From positions 1 through 21,216 of the IMG/VR virus record IMGVR_UViG_3300006802_000720: a stretch of 21,216 nucleotides of DNA. One strand, written 5' to 3'. Positions 7,177 to 14,211 of this stretch are shown here, piece after piece. The DNA comes from a virus. The notes beneath the pieces were generated by a model, which made no database searches, was not told the origin of the DNA, and saw nothing but the letters and a program-made list of their open reading frames with translations. Each line of letters opens with the position of its first letter. Position 1 is the first letter of the stretch. The position numbers and the translations under genes are program-made.

Positions 7177-8502
7177 ATGGGCTTCCTACTCGCTGGCGGT
7201 AGCCGAAGTGCAGACGCGGGGGCGTTGATGAAGCGGGCGACGGTGGTTTCCGGTGGCCACCCTCAGGACCCCGTCATAGCGCAGATCCTCGGCATGTCCG
7301 GCATGACCTCGGCAGGGGTATCCGTGTCTGCGGAAACCGCCATGCGAGTAGGAGCCGTTTTCGCGGCTGTTCGGGTGATCGCGGAGACGATAGCCATGAC
7401 TCCTGTCGATCTCTACCGCAGGAGCGCAGATGGAAAAGGTCGCGCTCGAGCGACGGAGCATCGGCTGTATCGGACGTTGAAGTACAATCCGTCCAACGTG
7501 CTGAACAGTTTTCAGTGGCGCGAGATGATGGCGATGGTCACGGTGTTGACCGGGGCTTCTTATTCGCGAGTACGCATTGATCGTGGTACGGGGAAGACGC
7601 GGTTGATCTTCATTCCTCCGGGGTACATTCGTCCGTTCATGGTAGACGAAGATACCATTGCGTATGAGTACAGCCCGCAGAATGGTCAGCGTGAAATCCT
7701 AACTTCGGCGGAGCTACTGCGGGTTCCGTTCATGCTCAAGTCTCCCACGCAGGCGATGTCTATCATCGAGTCACAACGCGAGACCATCGCCAATGCTCTG
7801 GTGTCGATGGATTACGCTAACAAGAATCTGCGTAACGACGCCATTCCGCCGGCGATATTGGAGTACGACGGTTACTTCAAGGACAAGGAGAAGGGGCGTG
7901 AGTTCATCAATTGGTTCCAGGAGCAGACGAGCGGAAGCAACAAGGGCAAGCCGGTTGTGCTGGAGCACGGCATCAAGTTCACCAAGATTGCGTTGAGTCC
8001 GGAGGATCTTCAGTTTATTGAGCAGCGCAAGTTCAATGTGACGGATATCGCACGCATCTTTCGCGTGCCGCCGCACATGATCGCGGACATGGATCGCGCC
8101 ACCTTCAACAACGTGGAGCAGATGTCTATCGACTTCGTGCGGTACTCGATGCTCCCGTGGTTCAACAGATTCGAGATGGCGTTCAACACTACGCTTCTGT
8201 CGCCGCAGGAGCAGGAAGAGTACTTCTTCGAGTTCAACGTGGATGCGCTGCTTCGTGGTGATATCACCACAAGGTATCGTGCATACAGCATCGGGCGTCA
8301 GTGGGGTTGGTTGTCGCGAAACGACGTGCGCGAGCGTGAGAATATGGATCCGGTTGAGGACGGGGATGATTATCTTACCCCGACCAACATGACTGCGGAT
8401 TCCAGCAAGGACCCCGAGAAGGAGGAAGCGGGCGAAGAATCACAGCAACAGGGCGGCGGCGGAACCGGCGCGGCTCGTTTTCAATTGATATCCGGAGGAT
8501 GA
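7177..8502 (+). CDS. portal protein (HK97 type)
   Basis: This 441-residue protein is the likely portal, the ring at one head vertex through which DNA is packaged and ejected. The family pattern is clear: V-S-A-E-T-A-M-R-V-G-A-V-F-A-A-V-R-V-I-A-E-T-I-A near residues 50-73, then T-P-V-D-L-Y-R-R, a beta region with I-P-P-G-Y-I-R-P-F, and a helical stem with F-N-V-T-D-I-A-R-I-F-R-V-P-P-H-M-I. The C-terminus is acidic and Gln/Gly-rich. Its length is close to that of the HK97 portal. Protease and capsid genes follow, as in HK97. The ATG at 7177 lies two bases after the previous stop and has only a weak ribosome binding site, so coupling is likely. Confidence 0.95.
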   Translation: MGFLLAGGSRSADAGALMKRATVVSGGHPQDPVIAQILGMSGMTSAGVSVSAETAMRVGAVFAAVRVIAETIAMTPVDLYRRSADGKGRARATEHRLYRTLKYNPSNVLNSFQWREMMAMVTVLTGASYSRVRIDRGTGKTRLIFIPPGYIRPFMVDEDTIAYEYSPQNGQREILTSAELLRVPFMLKSPTQAMSIIESQRETIANALVSMDYANKNLRNDAIPPAILEYDGYFKDKEKGREFINWFQEQTSGSNKGKPVVLEHGIKFTKIALSPEDLQFIEQRKFNVTDIARIFRVPPHMIADMDRATFNNVEQMSIDFVRYSMLPWFNRFEMAFNTTLLSPQEQEEYFFEFNVDALLRGDITTRYRAYSIGRQWGWLSRNDVRERENMDPVEDGDDYLTPTNMTADSSKDPEKEEAGEESQQQGGGGTGAARFQLISGG

Positions 8503-8503
8503 T

Positions 8504-9178
8504 ATGGACGAAGAGTTCATGAAAGAGATGCAGCGCAAGTTCGGCGAAGACCTGGAGATGCGCTTCCTGGAAACCAAAATCGAAGTCAGGGAGGAGGAGC
8601 GCAATGGGATCACTGGCCCGGTCATGTTCGGCTATGCGGCTGTGTTCGACAAGTTGAGCGAAGACCTCGGAGGTTTTCGTGAACAGGTTGCCAAGGGAGC
8701 TTTTGCCGAAGCCATCTCCAATGACGATGTTCGGGCGCTCTTCAACCATGATCCAAACTACGTTCTGGGTCGGAGCAAGGCTGGAACGCTGCGCATGCAG
8801 GAGGACGATCACGGTCTCTATGTGGAGATCACCCCTCCGGACACACGCTATGCTCGCGATTTGCTTACGGCGATGAAGCGCGGCGACATCAATCAGATGT
8901 CCTTCAGTTTCAGAGTCAAACCGGGGGGACAGGACTGGGCGCGAGATGACAACGGTCAGGTAGTGCGCACGCTCAAGCGGGTTCGTCTGTTCGACGTTTC
9001 CCCTGTGACGTTCCCCGCATATCCGCAGACGGCCATTGCGCAGCGAAGCATGCAGGAATTCCTGAAGACTATCGTCCCCCCGGAACCGGATTTGTCTGAT
9101 CTGGATGTCCGGGCAAAGCAGCTCGACACGCTGGATCTGCAGACGAGACTGTTTCAGCAGAGGTTGAAGTCGCGGTAA
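8504..9178 (+). CDS. prohead maturation protease (HK97 type, S78)
   Basis: This 224-residue protein is a serine protease that removes scaffold segments from the immature capsid. Key motifs are A-L-F-N-H-D-x-N-Y-V-L-G-R with candidate catalytic H82, and Q-M-S-F-S-F with candidate nucleophile S133. The His-Ser spacing of about 50 residues fits the family. The core also shows G-Y-A-A-V-F-D near residue 43 and D-V-S-P-V-T-F-P-A-Y-P near the end of the catalytic domain, both typical. The last ~35 residues are a charged helix. GGAGG at 8494-8498 overlaps the portal stop region and directs the ATG at 8504. The capsid gene follows after the structured 88-base leader. Confidence 0.95.
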   Translation: MDEEFMKEMQRKFGEDLEMRFLETKIEVREEERNGITGPVMFGYAAVFDKLSEDLGGFREQVAKGAFAEAISNDDVRALFNHDPNYVLGRSKAGTLRMQEDDHGLYVEITPPDTRYARDLLTAMKRGDINQMSFSFRVKPGGQDWARDDNGQVVRTLKRVRLFDVSPVTFPAYPQTAIAQRSMQEFLKTIVPPEPDLSDLDVRAKQLDTLDLQTRLFQQRLKSR

Positions 9179-9187
9179 GGGTATTAG

Positions 9188-9245
9188 TTTCCGCAGCCGT
9201 TAGGTGTCCCGTCAAACGGCAACTGCGGGAATCAAGTGACGGGAC
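9188..9245 (+). promoter_or_regulatory. H-type RNA pseudoknot in capsid leader
   Basis: Two long helices interlock in the gap before the capsid gene. Stem 1 pairs 9191-9201 with 9215-9219 plus 9223-9228 (11 bp, with a CAA bulge at 9220-9222) and can extend by three pairs from 9188. Stem 2 pairs 9206-9214 with 9237-9245: nine perfect pairs, GTCCCGTCA with TGACGGGAC. The 5' arm of stem 2 lies inside the loop of stem 1 and ends directly beside stem 1's 3' arm, which is the order of a coaxially stacked pseudoknot. It ends 22 bases before the capsid start, just ahead of the ribosome binding site AGAGGAG at 9253-9259. The pairing is visible in the sequence; regulation or mRNA protection is inferred. 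Confidence 0.75.
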
Positions 9246-9266
9246 TTTAACAAGAGGAGTTAGACT

Positions 9267-10508
9267 ATGAGTGCAAGAATCGCAGAGCTGATCGATTCCC
9301 GCAATCGTCTGGTGGTCGAGATGCGGGGCATCGTCGACAAAGCGCGCAACGAAAAGCGCACTTTGAACGACGAGGAGAGCCGTCGCTACGACGAGATCTT
9401 CGCGGAACAGGACAAGGTGTCCAAGACGATCGAGGCGGAGGAGCGTACCGAGAAACTCGACAAGGAGATCGCGGAGCGTGCGGCGAAGAGCAACGTGCCC
9501 GACAAGACCGTGTCCAAGGTTTCGGAGGAAATGCGGGCCGTCTTCGGTCGCCGCGCCGACGAGCCGTACGACAAGGCGTTTCGGAGCTACATTCTGGGCG
9601 ATGAGTTCCGTGCGCTTCAGTCGGAACTGGATGTCAAGGGCGGCTTCGTTGTCACCCCCATGCAGTTCGTGCAGACCATGATCAAGGCAGTCGACGATCT
9701 GGTCTTCATTCGGGGTCTGGCCACGAAGTTCCAGGTTCCGACCGCCGAGGCGCTGGGCGCTCCGAGTCTGGATGCCGATCCGGATGACGGCACCTGGACG
9801 ACCGAACTGAAGACCGGCGCCGAAGACGATACGATGGCGTTCGGCCGGCGCGAGCTGCACCCGCGTCCGCTGGCGAAGCGTATCAAGATCAGCAACAAGC
9901 TGCTCCGGCAGGTCCCCGGCATCGAAGGCTTCGTCGTCTCGCGTTTGGCGTATAAGTTCGCCATCACCCACGAGAAGGCGTTCCTCACCGGCACCGGCGC
10001 CAATCAGCCCCTCGGTCTGTTCGTTGCCAGCAACGACGGCATTCCCACCAGTCGGGACATCAGCACGGACAACACGGCCACGGCGCTCACGATGAACGGT
10101 CTCATCAACGCCAAGTACGGACTGAAGGCGCAGTATCAGTCGCGGGCTCGCTGGCTGTTCCATCGCGACGCGATCAAGAACATCGCGAAGCTTCGGGACG
10201 AGTCTGGCGGCGCCGGCACCGGGTCGTATCTCTGGCAGCCGAGCAAGCAGGTCGGTGAGCCGGATGTGCTGCTCGGCAATCCGGTGATGATGTCGGAGTA
10301 CGTGCCGAACACCTTCACGGCCAGCCAGTACGTCGGCATGATCGCTGACTTCAGCAACTACTGGATCGCCGATGCGACCGATATGAGCGTGCAGCGTCTG
10401 CTGGAGCTGTATGCCGAGACGAACCAGATGGGTCTCATCGCCCGGATGGAGACGGACGGCATGCCGGTTCTCAGCGAGGCGTTCGTTCGCGTGAAGCTCA
10501 GCGCGTAA
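9267..10508 (+). CDS. major capsid protein (HK97 fold)
   Basis: This 413-residue protein is the main shell subunit. Residues 1 to ~105 are a charged coiled-coil segment typical of the delta scaffold domain of HK97-like capsid proteins, which the adjacent protease normally removes. The folded domain then begins with G-G-F-V-V-T-P-M-Q-F-V. It continues with K-R-I-K-I-S-N-K-L-L, A-F-L-T-G-T-G-A-N-Q-P-L-G and G-N-P-V-M-M-S-E-Y, all characteristic of the family. The start has a strong AGAGGAG site. Third codon positions are markedly G/C rich, consistent with high expression. The preceding pseudoknot and downstream terminator place it in a unit with the next gene. Confidence 0.97.
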   Translation: MSARIAELIDSRNRLVVEMRGIVDKARNEKRTLNDEESRRYDEIFAEQDKVSKTIEAEERTEKLDKEIAERAAKSNVPDKTVSKVSEEMRAVFGRRADEPYDKAFRSYILGDEFRALQSELDVKGGFVVTPMQFVQTMIKAVDDLVFIRGLATKFQVPTAEALGAPSLDADPDDGTWTTELKTGAEDDTMAFGRRELHPRPLAKRIKISNKLLRQVPGIEGFVVSRLAYKFAITHEKAFLTGTGANQPLGLFVASNDGIPTSRDISTDNTATALTMNGLINAKYGLKAQYQSRARWLFHRDAIKNIAKLRDESGGAGTGSYLWQPSKQVGEPDVLLGNPVMMSEYVPNTFTASQYVGMIADFSNYWIADATDMSVQRLLELYAETNQMGLIARMETDGMPVLSEAFVRVKLSA

Positions 10509-10548
10509 TCCTGACGTAGGAGGCCAACCAACTTTAGGAGACAGTGCA

Positions 10549-10992
10549 ATGATGAATCTCAGCAAGAACGTGAAGATCACCCAGATCTCCGGGGTCGCCG
10601 ATGGTGCGGCAGCCGCGACGGATCTGACGTCCGACATCATCGATATGTCGGGGTTCGAAGGGGTCATGTTCATCATCCCCTTCGGTCCCATCGTGGCCGG
10701 CGCAGTCACGGCGATTCGTGCACAGCAGGGCGCGGCATCCAACATGTCGGATGCAGCGGATCTGGAAGGCACGGGACAGACGATTGCGGACACCGACGAC
10801 GAGAAGACTTTCGTCATCGACATCCGCAACCCGGAAGAGAGGTACCTGCGGGTCATCGTCGATCGTGCCACACAGAACGCAACCGTCGGCGCGATCATCG
10901 CCATTCAGTACGGAGCGGCGAAGACGCCGACGAGTGCCGGCACCGATGTGACGATCGAAACGCATGCGTCCCCGGCGGAGGGCACTGCCTAA
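10549..10992 (+). CDS. probable head decoration protein (147 aa)
   Basis: The gene lies directly after the capsid gene and shares its transcript, which ends at the intrinsic terminator just downstream. This is the usual place for a decoration or cement protein. The sequence is beta-rich: D-M-S-G-F-E-G-V-M-F-I-I-P-F-G, A-I-R-A-Q-Q-G-A-A, then R-Y-L-R-V-I-V-D-R-A-T-Q-N-A and a disordered tail ending S-P-A-E-G-T-A. I recall similar unnamed proteins next to capsid genes in other phages but cannot check that. TAGGAG lies eight bases before the ATG at 10549; a second ATG follows at once. A decoration role is inferred from position, size and beta content. Confidence 0.8.
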   Translation: MMNLSKNVKITQISGVADGAAAATDLTSDIIDMSGFEGVMFIIPFGPIVAGAVTAIRAQQGAASNMSDAADLEGTGQTIADTDDEKTFVIDIRNPEERYLRVIVDRATQNATVGAIIAIQYGAAKTPTSAGTDVTIETHASPAEGTA

Positions 10993-11027
10993 TCGCAGTC
11001 TGCAGCGTGAAGATGTCCCATCAACCT

Positions 11028-11061
11028 GACCCCCTGACTAATCCTCAGGGGGTCTTGTCTT
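11028..11061 (+). terminator. intrinsic terminator after the capsid unit
   Basis: GACCCCCTGA (11028-11037) pairs perfectly with TCAGGGGGTC (11045-11054) around a 7-nt loop. It is followed by TTGTCTT, a moderate U-rich tail. It lies 35 bases after the decoration gene. No promoter is apparent before the next gene, so some read-through is probably needed to express the tail genes. Confidence 0.9.
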
Positions 11062-11077
11062 AGAAGGAGGCGAACAA

Positions 11078-11314
11078 ATGAAGCAAATCCGATTGAATAC
11101 CACGATGGCTGGCCCCGAAGGAGTCAAGCTGAAGGGCAGCGTCGTAACCGTGGATGATGAGACGGCTGCGCAGCTCGTCGCGGCGGGCGCACAACTGGTA
11201 GATGCGGCGGAGATGGTGGACGATTCGGAGACCGCCGAGGCTGCGCAGTCCGAACAGGCTACCGCCGCGCCGCAGCGCACCGGCTCCAAGCGGAAGAGTG
11301 CCGGTCGTCGTTAA
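11078..11314 (+). CDS. small hypothetical protein (78 aa)
   Basis: The start has a strong AGAAGGAGG site seven bases upstream. The first ~45 residues look like a small beta fold: M-K-Q-I-R-L-N-T-T-M-A-G-P-E-G, then K-G-S-V-V-T-V-D-D-E-T-A-A-Q-L-V-A-A-G-A. An acidic Ala/Glu stretch follows and then a basic Lys/Arg tail, so the charge is strongly split. Proteins of this size and pattern often sit between capsid and connector genes, but I cannot assign a role. It is the first gene after the terminator. Confidence 0.75.
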   Translation: MKQIRLNTTMAGPEGVKLKGSVVTVDDETAAQLVAAGAQLVDAAEMVDDSETAEAAQSEQATAAPQRTGSKRKSAGRR

Positions 11315-11338
11315 TCCTCACTTCACAAGGGGGCGGAC

Positions 11339-11917
11339 ATGAGCGGTATCATCGTCACAGTAGCGCCGACCAAGAAACCCTTGACGCTTGCGGAGGTCAA
11401 GGCGCATTGTCGGATAACTCACACCGACGAAGACATCTATCTGGATTCGCTGATAGACGCGGCTGCCAACCATGCTGAGTCTGTCACGAAGACGGCATTG
11501 ATGCAGCGAACGGTGAATTGGAACCTGGATTACTTTCCTTGCTTCACAATGGAGTTTCCGGTATCCCCCGTTCAGTCCGTCACCTTTGTGAAGTACAAAC
11601 ACCCGACTACGGGGGTGCTGACTACGCTCGATTCATCAGAGTATCTGACGGACACTATCAGTATGCCCGCCAGAATTCAGCCGGCATACGGCAAAGTTTG
11701 GCCGACAACTCGTGAAGAATTGAATGCCGTTAAGATCGAGTTCGTGGCCGGCTACAGTAACGCCAAGGATGTCCCTTTCAACATCCGACAGGCAATGCTA
11801 ATGATGATCTCGCATTGGTTTGAGAACCGCGAGACCACTATTTCAGGGACCATTATGCAGGAAGTGCCGCAAGGCGCGGCTATGCTGCTCCACACTGAGC
11901 GGGTCTGGGCATTATGA
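11339..11917 (+). CDS. head-tail connector protein (gp6-like)
   Basis: This 192-residue protein fits the HK97 gp6/phage connector family, which forms a ring beneath the portal. It opens with P-T-K-K-P-L-T-L-A-E-V-K-A-H-C-R-I, then D-E-D-I-Y-L-D-S-L-I-D-A-A-A and A-L-M-Q-R-T-V, the family's helical start. A middle P-V-S-P-V-Q-S-V-T-F-V-K-Y follows, and a C-terminal helix R-Q-A-M-L-M-M-I-S-H-W-F-E-N-R-E. The start is preceded by AAGGGGGC. It overlaps the next gene by four bases (ATGA), consistent with coupled production of connector parts. Confidence 0.9.
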   Translation: MSGIIVTVAPTKKPLTLAEVKAHCRITHTDEDIYLDSLIDAAANHAESVTKTALMQRTVNWNLDYFPCFTMEFPVSPVQSVTFVKYKHPTTGVLTTLDSSEYLTDTISMPARIQPAYGKVWPTTREELNAVKIEFVAGYSNAKDVPFNIRQAMLMMISHWFENRETTISGTIMQEVPQGAAMLLHTERVWAL

Positions 11918-12237
11918 GGGCGGGCGCGCTCCGGCATTTGGTGCAAGTTCAGTACCCTACCACTACGCGAGATGCGAATGGCGGGGTAACTCAGACGTGG
12001 ACGCTGCTCGCTACGCGATGGGCGGAGATAAAGGACCTCGGACATGAGCGCGAGGGGACTACAGGGGACAGGCAGAGAGCTGACGCGACGCATGAGATGA
12101 CAATTAGACACCTTTCGTCCCTCTCCCCTCGGCATCGGGTCGTCTATAACGGAATGACATTCAACATTGTGTCTGAGATCAACGATGATTTGCGAAATAG
12201 GATGCAAAAAGTGCTGCTCAAGCGGGTGGTAAGCTGA
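11914..12237 (+). CDS. head closure (head-tail joining) protein
   Basis: This 107-residue beta-barrel-like protein resembles the phage head-tail joining family (SPP1 gp16-like stoppers), which close the packaged head and bind the tail. Supporting patterns are an N-terminal M-R-A-G-A-L-R-H-L-V-Q-V-Q, a central W-A-E-I-K and H-E-M-T-I-R-H, then H-R-V-V-Y-N-G-M-T-F-N-I-V-S and a basic C-terminus. It starts inside the connector's stop and ends with TGATG shared with the next gene. Gene order connector, stopper, gp10-like, terminator is standard. Confidence 0.87.
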   Translation: MRAGALRHLVQVQYPTTTRDANGGVTQTWTLLATRWAEIKDLGHEREGTTGDRQRADATHEMTIRHLSSLSPRHRVVYNGMTFNIVSEINDDLRNRMQKVLLKRVVS

Positions 12238-12668
12238 TGGCCAAGGGCAGATTCGGCATGATGGTCGATGTTATCGGCGAAGAAAAGGTCATCGCTGCGA
12301 TAGATGCCCTGGAAAAGAAGCTGAAGAGGAAAATTTTGTCCAAGGCATTGCGTGCCGCGGCGAAAATTCAGCTTCGAGCAGCGCGTCAGATGGCCCCCGT
12401 TCGGACAGGAAGGCTTCGTGACAGTCTGAAAGTGCGTGTCGCGCAAGGAAGAAACAAGAAACGGGGCGGAAAAGTCATTAAGATGGGGGTCTACACGGGC
12501 AAAAAGACGGATCTCGGTATCACCGATGACACGTATTACCCCGCTTATTTGGAGTACGGGTCCAGCAAGATGCCGGCACAGCCGTTTATGAGGCCTGCTT
12601 TCGAGGCTTCGGCGGCAGAATCGAAACAGGCGGCGACGCAGATCATCAAACGGGAGCTGAAGCTGTAG
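12237..12668 (+). CDS. HK97 gp10-like tail/neck protein
   Basis: This 143-residue protein matches the HK97-gp10 family in size, place and pattern. It has an N-terminal helix pair with A-I-D-A-L-E-K-K-L-K-R-K, then A-A-R-Q-M-A-P-V-R-T-G-R-L-R-D-S-L, the family hallmark. A later Y-Y-P-A-Y-L-E-Y-G-S-S-K-M-P-A-Q-P-F-M-R-P-A-F is equally typical. It is very basic overall. The role is in head-tail joining or tail completion. It shares a base with the upstream stop and is followed by the tail terminator gene. Confidence 0.92.
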   Translation: MAKGRFGMMVDVIGEEKVIAAIDALEKKLKRKILSKALRAAAKIQLRAARQMAPVRTGRLRDSLKVRVAQGRNKKRGGKVIKMGVYTGKKTDLGITDDTYYPAYLEYGSSKMPAQPFMRPAFEASAAESKQAATQIIKRELKL

Positions 12669-12677
12669 GAGAAAACG

Positions 12678-13100
12678 ATGGCGGCGACCTTGCATGCAGC
12701 GTTGGTGGAGAAGCTCGGAGCAGATGCGTCTGTTGCGGCGCTTGTTTCTACGCGGATCTACCATCATCAGGCCCCTCAAGGGACGACTTTGCCATATATT
12801 ACGTTCTTTGTGGTGAGCAGCGAGCATGTACGATCGCTTGGTAGCCGCGTTCAGGTGGTTCGGCAGGTTGTTCAGATAGATTGCTGGGCGGACAACTCTG
12901 TTTCGTCTACCAATCTTCGAGAGGCGGTGCAGCTCGCATTGGACGCTTTTCGTGGCAGTATGGGTGCAACTGCCGCGCTGAGGGTCTTGGGGGCTTTCCT
13001 CCAGACCACTCGGGAGATGAAAGAGCTCCCTTCTGTTGGTGAAGAAACGGTGCTGTATCGTAGTTCACTTGACTTTGCAATCTGGCATGAGGAGGATTGA
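12678..13100 (+). CDS. tail terminator protein (DUF3168-like)
   Basis: This 140-residue protein has the pattern of the DUF3168 tail-completion family: an N-terminal helix, then V-S-T-R-I-Y-H-H-Q-A-P-Q-G-T-T-L-P-Y-I-T-F, a beta strand with V-Q-I-D-C-W-A, and a late helix L-R-E-A-V-Q-L-A-L-D-A-F. Such proteins form the ring that ends tail tube growth and docks to the head. It sits between the gp10-like and tube genes, as expected. The start has a GGAG site at 12668-12671. Its last codons contain the GAGGAGG site used by the next gene. Confidence 0.88.
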   Translation: MAATLHAALVEKLGADASVAALVSTRIYHHQAPQGTTLPYITFFVVSSEHVRSLGSRVQVVRQVVQIDCWADNSVSSTNLREAVQLALDAFRGSMGATAALRVLGAFLQTTREMKELPSVGEETVLYRSSLDFAIWHEED

Positions 13101-13102
13101 CG

Positions 13103-13486
13103 ATGGAAATCGGTACTGGTGCAACGATCACTTTTGCTTCGGGGTTTCTTGCGGAGATCCTCGACATCACCTGGAGCGGCATCGAAAGGATTTCAATTGA
13201 CAAGTCACACATGGGTTCCACGAATGCCAAGGAATTCATGCCCGGTGATTTGTTCGACCCCGGTGAACTCGAAGTCGAACTGCTCTTCGCGGCGGAAACC
13301 ACTCCTCCGTTCAACAGTGCGCCGGAAGCCATTACGGTTACGCTTCCCAGCGAGGGCACGGGGGGTACGTCAACTTGGGCCGCTCAGGGATTCATGACCG
13401 GCTTCGAGTTCAACGCTCCACTGGAAGATCGGCAGACGGCGACGGCGACGATCAAGATTTCCGGAGCCATCACCGTTACGGCGTAG
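13103..13486 (+). CDS. major tail tube protein candidate
   Basis: The ATG at 13103 is seven bases after GAGGAGG; an in-frame TTG at 13097 is too close to that site. The product has 127 residues and is almost entirely beta. Patterns include E-I-L-D-I-T-W-S-G-I-E-R, H-M-G-S-T-N-A-K-E-F-M-P-G, and F-M-T-G-F-E-F-N-A-P-L-E-D-R-Q-T-A-T-A-T-I-K-I-S-G, characteristic of small siphovirus tail tube proteins. It is compact for a tube subunit. Position directly upstream of the G/T chaperones supports the call. It likely polymerises as hexameric rings around the tape measure. Confidence 0.85.
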   Translation: MEIGTGATITFASGFLAEILDITWSGIERISIDKSHMGSTNAKEFMPGDLFDPGELEVELLFAAETTPPFNSAPEAITVTLPSEGTGGTSTWAAQGFMTGFEFNAPLEDRQTATATIKISGAITVTA

Positions 13487-13517
13487 TTCAACTCACAGCT
13501 CTGAGGAGGCCAAACCT

Positions 13518-13862
13518 ATGAGCAAAGACAATGATGTAACCGTGGGGGCGTTTGTATTCCGTCCCCTTGTTGACAAGCTGTACGTCAGGCAATTCTCGGG
13601 GGAAGAGTTCATTCGGTGGCAGGCATTGTCGCCAAAGGTGAACGGATCTGTTGCTGAGCAGATGGAGTTCCTCGCGACAGTGACAGAGATGGTGCTGTAC
13701 GAAATACCCGATGGGGGTCAGCCGCATAAGATCTGGACGAAGGAAGAGCTCCCTGCCATCTTGGAATGCTACCCTGTCCCGTTCTTGAAGCGCGTAGTGG
13801 TCACTGCTCTGGATGTCAGTGAACTGCGCAGTGATGCTGGCGCTGAGCTGGGAAAACAGTGA
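13518..13862 (+). CDS. tail assembly chaperone G
   Basis: This 114-residue protein is the zero-frame product of the G/T pair. It is mixed alpha/beta with D-K-L-Y-V-R-Q-F-S-G-E-E-F near residue 18 and an acidic C-terminal half, as in tail assembly chaperones that bind the tape measure before tube assembly. Its final sense codons contain a slippery heptamer in the correct register, followed by a strong hairpin, so a fraction of ribosomes should continue into the T frame. GAGGAGG lies eight bases before the ATG. Confidence 0.88.
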   Translation: MSKDNDVTVGAFVFRPLVDKLYVRQFSGEEFIRWQALSPKVNGSVAEQMEFLATVTEMVLYEIPDGGQPHKIWTKEELPAILECYPVPFLKRVVVTALDVSELRSDAGAELGKQ

Positions 13863-13897
13863 GCCAGCCGATGATCAGGTTCGCACATCGGCTGGCT
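13850..13897 (+). promoter_or_regulatory. programmed -1 frameshift signal
   Basis: The heptamer GGGAAAA (13850-13856) is read as ctG-GGA-AAA in the G frame, the required X-XXY-YYZ register. After a 5-nt spacer, AGCCAGCCGATG (13862-13873) pairs perfectly with CATCGGCTGGCT (13886-13897) around a 12-nt loop. The zero-frame stop (13860-13862) sits between the slip site and the hairpin. All parts are visible directly; only efficiency is unknown. Confidence 0.93.
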
Positions 13898-14209
13898 TTG
13901 CAGCTAGGTATCTGGGATGTTCCGGGGATGCTGCGGGCGATGCCGGCTACGACGCTGCGTGCGTGGATGGCATACTACGACAGGGAGCCGTTCGGCGAGC
14001 GGGTTATGGACATGCGCATTGGGCTGCTCATAGCGAACCTTGCCGCCATGTTTTCGCGAAAGCGGAAGCGATTCACTGCGCAGATGTTCATCCCGTGGCT
14101 GAAGGAACGCGGCGTTCCGGGTCGCCGCAAGAAGTCATTTGCGGAGATGCGTGCCGCGATGACAGCGTTCACTGCTGCGCATAATGCGAAGTTGGGGATA
14201 AGGAGCTAA
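13856..14209 (+). CDS. T extension of tail chaperone G-T (-1 frameshift)
   Basis: This is the downstream part of the G-T fusion. After 113 codons in the G frame, the ribosome slips back one base on GGGAAAA and reads from 13856 for 117 more residues, giving about 230 in total. The T part is helical and basic, with L-A-L-Q-L-G-I-W-D-V-P-G-M-L-R, then W-M-A-Y-Y-D-R-E-P-F-G-E-R and a later R-K-R-K-R-F. The W-x-A-Y-Y-x-x-E-P-F-G pattern is that of lambda T-like minor tail assembly proteins. A GTG at 13859 could start it independently, but no good ribosome binding site is present, which supports frameshifting. The tape measure gene follows two bases later. Confidence 0.88.
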   Translation, partial: TVSQPMIRFAHRLALQLGIWDVPGMLRAMPATTLRAWMAYYDREPFGERVMDMRIGLLIANLAAMFSRKRKRFTAQMFIPWLKERGVPGRRKKSFAEMRAAMTAFTAAHNAKLGIRS

Positions 14210-14211
14210 CG

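Noticed and set aside
9069-10904. A 611-codon open frame on the minus strand opposite the capsid gene
   Set aside because: It mirrors the strongly biased third positions of the capsid and decoration genes, has no ribosome binding site, and gives an implausible composition rich in Arg, His and Leu.
13859-14209. T as an independently started gene (GTG at 13859)
   Set aside because: There is no good ribosome binding site, while a complete frameshift signal lies exactly at the junction.
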